Position numbers and translations under genes: made by a program. Below the pieces are notes generated by a model, which was not told the origin of the DNA, searched no databases, and worked only from the letters and a program-made list of their open reading frames with translations. 6,078 bases of DNA from Aromatoleum sp. (GTDB lineage Bacteria; Pseudomonadota; Gammaproteobacteria; Burkholderiales; Casimicrobiaceae): the NCBI GenBank assembly GCA_010365205.1, contig JAAFGU010000157.1:1-6078 (forward strand). Reading direction: 5' to 3'. This document shows positions 1 to 4,412 of this stretch, one piece after another (the first letter of the stretch is position 1; each line of letters starts with the position of its first letter).

Positions 1-300
1 GACGCGGACCTGCGCACCGGACGGCAAGCTGCCCACGTCGGCGCCGCGCAGCGCGACGCCGCTGCCATCGGCGAAACGCAATCCGACATGACGCGTCGTC
101 GTCCCCGTGACGCGGTTTTCGACAATGAGTTCCTCGACCGTTCCCGCGGTCGACTCGACGGGCGCGATCGAGACGACGGCGCCGGCGGCTTCGACCACGT
201 TATGCGCGTCGGCGGGGGCTATCGCGAGTCCGGCCAGCAGGACGGCAAGTACCGGAACAATCATTTTGCGCAGTGCGGCGTACGTCGGGGCGTAAATCAA
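1..300 (-). CDS. Exported protein of unknown function, N-terminal part (runs off the left edge)
   Basis: The minus-strand frame is open from an in-frame stop near 338 to the window edge and has a clear Sec signal peptide. An Arg-Lys n-region is followed by the hydrophobic core VPVLAVLLAGLAIAP and an Ala-Asp-Ala cleavage site before HNVVEAAG. The mature part seen (about 68 residues) is rich in short beta strands (for example VGLRFADGSGVALRG and LPSGAQVRV). This suggests a small beta-barrel or OB-like N-terminal domain of a secreted or periplasmic protein; I do not recognise the family. Start choice: TTG at 300 has a strong Shine-Dalgarno GGAGAAGG with about 6 nt spacing from GGAG. ATG at 312 is in frame but has no good Shine-Dalgarno. 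ATG at 264 would leave a signal peptide without a positive n-region. A candidate promoter lies at 365-393. That the gene is real is fairly sure; function and exact start are not. Confidence 0.72.
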   Translation of the reverse strand, partial: MIYAPTYAALRKMIVPVLAVLLAGLAIAPADAHNVVEAAGAVVSIAPVESTAGTVEELIVENRVTGTTTRHVGLRFADGSGVALRGADVGSLPSGAQVRV

Positions 301-302
301 CA

Positions 303-310
303 CCTTCTCC
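303..310 (-). promoter_or_regulatory. Ribosome binding site deciding a TTG start
   Basis: On the minus strand GGAGAAGG is followed by TG and then TTG at 300-298, so the GGAG core sits 6 nt from the TTG. This is why TTG is preferred over ATG at 312, whose upstream bases lack a purine-rich site at a useful distance. Confidence 0.5.
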
Positions 311-364
311 ATTCGGTCGGTCGCCAGGGCCTCATCTCAAACCGGAGCGGACGACAAAGTCGCC

Positions 365-393
365 ATGCTAATGTCATAGGCGCCATTTGCCAA
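365..393 (-). promoter_or_regulatory. Candidate sigma-70 promoter for the exported protein
   Basis: Reading leftward, TTGGCA (388-393, 5 of 6 to the -35 consensus) is followed by exactly 17 nt and TAGCAT (365-370, 4 of 6 to the -10 consensus). Transcription would start near 358, giving a 5' leader of roughly 58 nt before the TTG start at 300. Position and spacing fit, but the match is by eye only. Confidence 0.4.
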
Positions 394-401
394 GCGAATT
401 C

Positions 402-429
402 TTGTCTGCGACAACTATTTGCAAGCAAA
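402..429. promoter_or_regulatory. Two small palindromes upstream of the leftward promoter (possible operator)
   Basis: TTGTC-TGC-GACAA (402-414) and TTTGC-AA-GCAAA (418-429) are two perfect 5-bp inverted repeats lying side by side, starting 9 bp upstream of the candidate -35 box at 388-393. The stretch is AT-rich compared with its surroundings. That position suits an activator binding site, but no known regulator motif is recognised and 5-bp arms can arise by chance. Confidence 0.25.
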
Positions 430-882
430 AATCGGGCTAGCGCATCGCTTCCAAAATGTCGCGGTCGCCGCGCGCGCGGCATTGCGCGGGGAGCGCTCGG
501 CGCGTCGGCCGTCACAGTCGTTGTCTGGCCATCGAATTCGGCGACCAGTGGATTCGTCGATGAGCGGCCAAATGGCGGGCGTAGGGTGGCGGGCGGACGA
601 TTGCGGAGATCTGTTCGGCGGATCGCTTTACGTTGGCGGGTGACCCATGTCGTCAAGGCTCGACCGGATTCGTCGCGGCATCGGCCCGCCGCGACCAGAA
701 TCGGACTAGGTCTCCGAATCCGAACGCTTTAGCGCAGAAAACAACAACAAAGATCGGTTAATTGTGCACTACAACTTGTCCCTAAAGCGGGTACGGCCGG
801 CTCCGTGTCCAGAATTGCGATTTACGCCGACAAGTGACCCAGTGCGTCGATGCCGGGATGCTTTCTGCTCCATCCCGGGCTC
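430..882. other. Non-coding stretch of the divergent region
   Basis: No convincing gene is seen. Open frames here give Arg/Ser-rich translations with no recognisable domain. The one readable feature is an A-rich patch at 737-752 followed by GATCGGTTAATTG (752-764), which fits the IHF pattern WATCARNNNNTTR at all but two positions. It lies about 120 bp upstream of the sigma-54 promoter, where DNA bending would be useful. A single GTGTC (805-809) resembles the half-sites of PilR-type activators. Both are weak. A TCGGA/TCCGA inverted repeat near 703-719 has no T-tract. Confidence 0.4.
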
Positions 883-897
883 GGCACGCCTCTTGCA
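883..897 (+). promoter_or_regulatory. Sigma-54 (-24/-12) promoter of the pseudopilin gene
   Basis: The sequence GGCACG-N4-TTGCA matches the RpoN consensus TGGCACG-N4-TTGCA at every position except the leading T, which is C here. The invariant GG (883-884) and GC (895-896) are separated by the required 10 nt. Transcription should start near 907-908, giving a leader of about 25 nt to the ATG at 933. Sigma-54 promoters need an AAA+ activator bound upstream (PilR is the known one for type IV pilin genes). The activator and its site are not visible here with confidence. Confidence 0.75.
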
Positions 898-932
898 TCA
901 TAAGAAGGGCGCGCGATCTCGCGAGCCTTGCC

Positions 933-1481
933 ATGCAGCACACTCCACTAACTCTGATGCCCTCGTCCGAGCTCCCCACCTGCCCGGCGCGACTCTGTAC
1001 CCGGCAGTCGTCCTTTGCGCCGTCCTCGGATCGCCGGAACGGGTTCACCGTAGTCGAGACGATGCTGGTGATCGCAATCGTCGGGATACTTGCGGTGATC
1101 GCGCTTGCCAGTTATGAGAAGTATCGGGAACGCATAAAGATGGCGCAGGCGGTGTCAGACATCGGCTCGTTGCAGCCCCTCATCGCCCAGTACGCGCTCG
1201 ACAACAATGGCTACCCCGATACCCTTGCGGACGTTGGGCGGGCCAATATGATGGATCCCTGGGGAAATCCATATCACTACCTCAACCACGACGACAACAA
1301 ACAGCGGGGTAAGTGGCGCAAGGATCACAACATCGTGCCCATCAATTCCGACTACGACCTCTGGAGCAGCGGCAAGGATGGAGCGAGCTCACCCCCGCTC
1401 ACCGCGAAGCCCAGTCGCGACGACATCGTCCGCGCCAACAACGGCCGGTTTGTCGGTCTCGCTTCCGACTTCGATCCTTGA
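933..1481 (+). CDS. GspG-like pseudopilin / prepilin-type cleavage-methylation protein
   Basis: This 182-residue protein has the class III leader that prepilin peptidase (PilD/GspO) cuts: RRNG|FTVVE, with Gly37 at -1, Phe38 as the mature N-terminus and Glu42 at +5. The hydrophobic helix MLVIAIVGILAVIALASY (44-61) follows. The mature form is about 145 residues, usual for GspG-type pseudopilins. The family's DPWGNPY signature lies at 108-114. The C-terminal part has YDLWSSGKDG (141-150), the counterpart of the GspG loop that binds calcium in characterised homologues, and ends SRDDIVRANNGRFVGLASDF. The role would be a subunit of an inner-membrane pseudopilus or pilus. Start: the frame is open back to 834, but the sigma-54 promoter at 883-897 makes earlier starts unlikely. 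ATG933 has only a weak GAG upstream; ATG957 is the alternative. No other gsp or pil genes lie in the window, so calling it the T2SS gspG itself is not justified. The c-di-GMP gene follows 17 nt later. Confidence 0.9.
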   Translation: MQHTPLTLMPSSELPTCPARLCTRQSSFAPSSDRRNGFTVVETMLVIAIVGILAVIALASYEKYRERIKMAQAVSDIGSLQPLIAQYALDNNGYPDTLADVGRANMMDPWGNPYHYLNHDDNKQRGKWRKDHNIVPINSDYDLWSSGKDGASSPPLTAKPSRDDIVRANNGRFVGLASDFDP

Positions 1482-1498
1482 AGGCGCGCCGCGCCATC

Positions 1499-4318
1499 GT
1501 GCGCAGTCGCGTCGCGCGGAGGATCGTCGCGCTGTTTGTGCTATGTGCGCTCATCCCCGTCATGGCGATGGCGGTCCTGTCTTACGACCGCGTACGAAAG
1601 CTCCTCGTAAGTCAGGGTTCGACACAGCTCGCTCAGCTGAACGAGGCATACGCCAGTGCGCTCTACGATCGACTTCTGAGCGTGCATGTGCAATTGCGAG
1701 AAGCGACGAATAGCCTCGAATTCCGTGCGCCGCAGTGGAGCAGCGAGTTCAAGGAGCATCTGAAGACCCGGTTCGACGCGATCGTGCTCATGCGGCCCGA
1801 CGGCGTCTCGACGGCGCTCCTGGGAGCGGCGCGGCCGCTGCCTGACCCGACCGCCGCCGAGCGCGCCCGTCTCGCCAGTGGCGGCACAATTCTCAAGACC
1901 AGCGACGCGGACGACCCGTCTGCGCCGATTCTCGTCGCGCGCGCCCTGGATCCACATAGCCCGAGGGACGGTATCCTGGTCGCGGAATTGAACAAGAAGT
2001 ACCTCTGGGACGATGTCGAAGCACTGGCTCCGGTCACCGTCGTCTGCGTGGTCAACGATCGCGGCAAGCTGCTCTACTGCTCGCAACCCGATCCGCCGGC
2101 AGCGTTGCTCCAGCTTGCAAGTCACCTTCCGCCGGTTGCATCCGGACGGTTCGAATATGAGGTCAACGGCGAAATGCAGCTCGCCAATCACCGCGAGATC
2201 TTTCTCGAACCCCGGTTCACGGTCCAGGGCTGGACTGTGATCGCCGCGCGGCCCGAGGCCGATGTGCTGGCCCCCCTCGGCGAATTCGAGTTGATCTTCC
2301 TTCCGGCCGTGGCGCTTTCCCTTCTGGTCGCCGCTTTGTTGAGCCTGACGCAGGTCCGCCGCACCCTCGTTCCGCTGCAAAAATTGATCGAAGGTACCCG
2401 ACGCGCCGGCGACCGCGACTTCAGCACCAGGGTGCCCGTTTCGGGCAACGATGAATTCAGCGAACTCGCCACCTCTTTCAACGCCATGAACGCGCGACTT
2501 GGAAGCCAGTTCACGGCGCTGACGACGCTCGCCGAAATCGATCGGGCGATCCTGTCCCGGCTTGACGTTGACAGAGTCATCGAGACGGTCGTCACGCGAA
2601 TGCGCGACATCGTGCAAACGGACTACGTCAGCGTCGCGGTGCTTGACCGCGCCTCGGCTAACATGATGCGAATATACACTCGCGATGAGCACAGCGGCGA
2701 ACACTCTACATTGGAACGCAGCGCCTGCCCCGCGGAGGACACTCTGGAACTGCTCTCGCACCCCTCCGGAATCTGGTTCGATACCCCGACAGTCCCGAAA
2801 GCGTACGCGTTGCCGGTGACCAGGCTCGGCGCGGCCGCCGTGTTTGCTTCCCCGATCATCTGGCAGGAGCACGTAGTGGGCATGGTGGTCTTGGGATTTC
2901 GGGGCGACGCGTCGCTGACTCCCGACGAACGAACGCGGACGCGCGATTTGGGCGATCGAATCGGAGTCGCCTTTGCCGCCGCCGCGAAGGACGAGCAGCT
3001 CTACTATCAGGCGCATTACGATCCGCTCACCGGGCTTCCCAATCGACTCTACTTTCGCGATCAGCTCGACCGCGCGCTGCTGCGAGCGGATCGCGGCGGA
3101 GAGCGTTTTGCACTGCTGTTCGCCGATCTCGATTATTTCAAGCGCGTGAACGACAGCCTTGGCCACGCAGCCGGCGACGTGGTCCTGCGGGATGCCGCAG
3201 ATCGGATGCGAAACTGCATTCGGGGGGCCGACATCGTGGCGCGCCTTGGAGGCGACGAATTCACCCTGCTGCTCACGGACGTCAAGTCAATTCGCGATCC
3301 ACAGATCGTTGCCGAGCATGTCATCGCGGCGATGTCGACTCCATTCGTGATCGCCGGGCATGATCATTTCCTGAATGCGAGTATAGGTATCGCGCTCTAT
3401 CCCGATGACGGCATCACCGCCGACGAATTGCTGAGAAATGCGGACACGGCAATGTATCGCGCGAAAGACAGCGGCCGCGGGCAATCCGTTTTCTTCAAAA
3501 CACGAATGAACGCCGACGCCGTTGCACGGGTTCGATCGGAGCGTGAATTGCACCATGCGATCGATCGAAACGAGTTCGTCCTCGTCTATCAGCCTCAACT
3601 CGATCTGAAAACGGGCCGGATTTCCGGCGCCGAAGCGCTATTGCGCTGGAATCATCCGGATCGCGGGTTGCTGGCGCCGGCTCACTTCATAGAGCTGGCT
3701 GAGGAGACGGGCCTGATCGAGCGATTGGGAGAGTGGGTCTTGCGCGACGCCTGCGCGCAGTTCCAGAAGTGGCGCGGGGACGGCATTGCGCTGCCGCGAG
3801 TCGGTGTGAACGTTTCTCCGCGTCAATTCCGACAGAAGGGTTTCATCGACATACTCGACAAAATCGTCCGCGACTGCGGAATGCAAGCCTCATCGCTCGA
3901 AGTCGAAATTACCGAAAGCCTGCTCCTGGAAGCAACTTCCACCGTAGAAGCAATGCTCACGAAGCTGAAGTCGATCGGAGTTCAGATCGCGCTCGACGAT
4001 TTCGGCACGGGCTATTCATCGCTGGCCTACCTCAAGCGCTTCCCTGTCGACGTCGTCAAAATCGATCGTTCCTTCGTGAAAGATCTTCCGGCGGACGAAG
4101 GCTCGGCGGCAATTACGGCGGCGATCATTGCGATGGCGCATGCGCTTCGCAAAAAGGTCGTCGCCGAGGGTGTTGCGACGGCGGAACAGGCTGCGTTTCT
4201 GCGACGCCTTCAATGTGACCACATTCAGGGGTATTACTTGAGCGTGCCGCTCAGTCCGGTCGATCTGGCTGCGCTTATCGATCGCACCGAGGGTCAGCTG
4301 GAAACAACATCGACTTGA
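1499..4318 (+). CDS. Membrane-bound bifunctional diguanylate cyclase/phosphodiesterase (Cache-HAMP-GAF-GGDEF-EAL)
   Basis: This 939-residue inner-membrane sensor is predicted to make and/or degrade c-di-GMP. Order from the N-terminus: transmembrane helix about 8-28; periplasmic Cache-like sensor about 29-262, with two cysteines (183, 194) that could pair; second helix 263-285; HAMP about 287-336; GAF about 340-495; GGDEF about 502-665; EAL about 685-935. The GGDEF motif is intact (584-588), as are the metal-site region FADLDYFK (541-548) and the inhibitory I-site RGAD (575-578), five residues before it. The EAL half keeps EALLRW (712-717), NVSPRQF (771), EITES (803-807), DDFGTGYS (833-840), KID (854-856), AEGV (889-892) and QGYY (910). 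The usual second Glu of AEGVE is Ala893. Both activities therefore look possible. Start: GTG1499 places a short basic tail before the first helix, with GAAGG 14 nt upstream. TTG1478, overlapping the pilin stop, is the alternative; the frame opens back to 1313 inside the pilin gene. Probably co-transcribed with the pilin from the sigma-54 promoter. Confidence 0.93.
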   Translation: MRSRVARRIVALFVLCALIPVMAMAVLSYDRVRKLLVSQGSTQLAQLNEAYASALYDRLLSVHVQLREATNSLEFRAPQWSSEFKEHLKTRFDAIVLMRPDGVSTALLGAARPLPDPTAAERARLASGGTILKTSDADDPSAPILVARALDPHSPRDGILVAELNKKYLWDDVEALAPVTVVCVVNDRGKLLYCSQPDPPAALLQLASHLPPVASGRFEYEVNGEMQLANHREIFLEPRFTVQGWTVIAARPEADVLAPLGEFELIFLPAVALSLLVAALLSLTQVRRTLVPLQKLIEGTRRAGDRDFSTRVPVSGNDEFSELATSFNAMNARLGSQFTALTTLAEIDRAILSRLDVDRVIETVVTRMRDIVQTDYVSVAVLDRASANMMRIYTRDEHSGEHSTLERSACPAEDTLELLSHPSGIWFDTPTVPKAYALPVTRLGAAAVFASPIIWQEHVVGMVVLGFRGDASLTPDERTRTRDLGDRIGVAFAAAAKDEQLYYQAHYDPLTGLPNRLYFRDQLDRALLRADRGGERFALLFADLDYFKRVNDSLGHAAGDVVLRDAADRMRNCIRGADIVARLGGDEFTLLLTDVKSIRDPQIVAEHVIAAMSTPFVIAGHDHFLNASIGIALYPDDGITADELLRNADTAMYRAKDSGRGQSVFFKTRMNADAVARVRSERELHHAIDRNEFVLVYQPQLDLKTGRISGAEALLRWNHPDRGLLAPAHFIELAEETGLIERLGEWVLRDACAQFQKWRGDGIALPRVGVNVSPRQFRQKGFIDILDKIVRDCGMQASSLEVEITESLLLEATSTVEAMLTKLKSIGVQIALDDFGTGYSSLAYLKRFPVDVVKIDRSFVKDLPADEGSAAITAAIIAMAHALRKKVVAEGVATAEQAAFLRRLQCDHIQGYYLSVPLSPVDLAALIDRTEGQLETTST

Positions 4319-4326
4319 CCCGATTC

Positions 4327-4346
4327 TCGCGCTTCTCGAAGCGCGA
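4327..4346. terminator. Perfect hairpin in the convergent gap, possible bidirectional terminator
   Basis: TCGCGCTTC (4327-4335) and GAAGCGCGA (4338-4346) form a 9-bp perfect stem around TC, or more realistically an 8-bp stem with a CTCG loop. It begins 8 bp after the GGDEF-EAL stop and lies 66 bp beyond the stop of the facing gene. No T-tract follows on either strand, so it is not a standard intrinsic terminator. It could stall polymerase or protect a 3' end. Nothing else is seen in the 94-bp gap. Confidence 0.35.
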
Positions 4347-4412
4347 TGTCACGTTCGAAGCCTTCATCAACTTGCCCTGGTCGTTAGCGGGCGGCGTCAG
4401 CGTGATCAGGCC

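Noticed and set aside
297..656. Minus-strand open frame of 119 codons upstream of the exported protein
   Set aside because: It would cover the candidate promoter and the start region of the better-supported gene, and its Arg/Pro-rich translation shows no family features.
88..732. Plus-strand open frame of 214 codons
   Set aside because: It lies antisense to the signal-peptide gene and then runs through the promoter region. Its Arg/Gly/Ser-rich translation has no domain, and it is explained by high GC content.
834..932. Upstream extension of the pilin frame to ATG834
   Set aside because: It begins before the sigma-54 promoter at 883-897, so the transcript from that promoter would not contain it. 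The added residues also do not resemble a prepilin leader.
313..932. A c-di-GMP riboswitch upstream of the pilin gene
   Set aside because: Considered because of the neighbouring c-di-GMP enzyme, but no GEMM-like core was found, and the predicted sigma-54 leader of about 25 nt is too short for a riboswitch.
1313..1498. N-terminal extension of the GGDEF-EAL frame into the pilin gene
   Set aside because: The extension is the pilin sequence read in another frame and would put an Arg/Gln-rich tail of about 60 residues before the first transmembrane helix. GTG1499 gives a normal N-terminus.
1541..3166. Minus-strand open frame of 541 codons
   Set aside because: Antisense shadow of the GGDEF-EAL gene, whose domains and motifs are beyond doubt. 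The translation is low-complexity with no recognisable fold.
4319..4412. Continuation of the Ig protein frame past its TAG, or a short coding remnant on the plus strand of the gap
   Set aside because: Both strands can be read as open for about 30 codons with peptide-like sequence, but there is no start codon with a ribosome site and no recognised family. The gap is too short to tell a remnant from chance.
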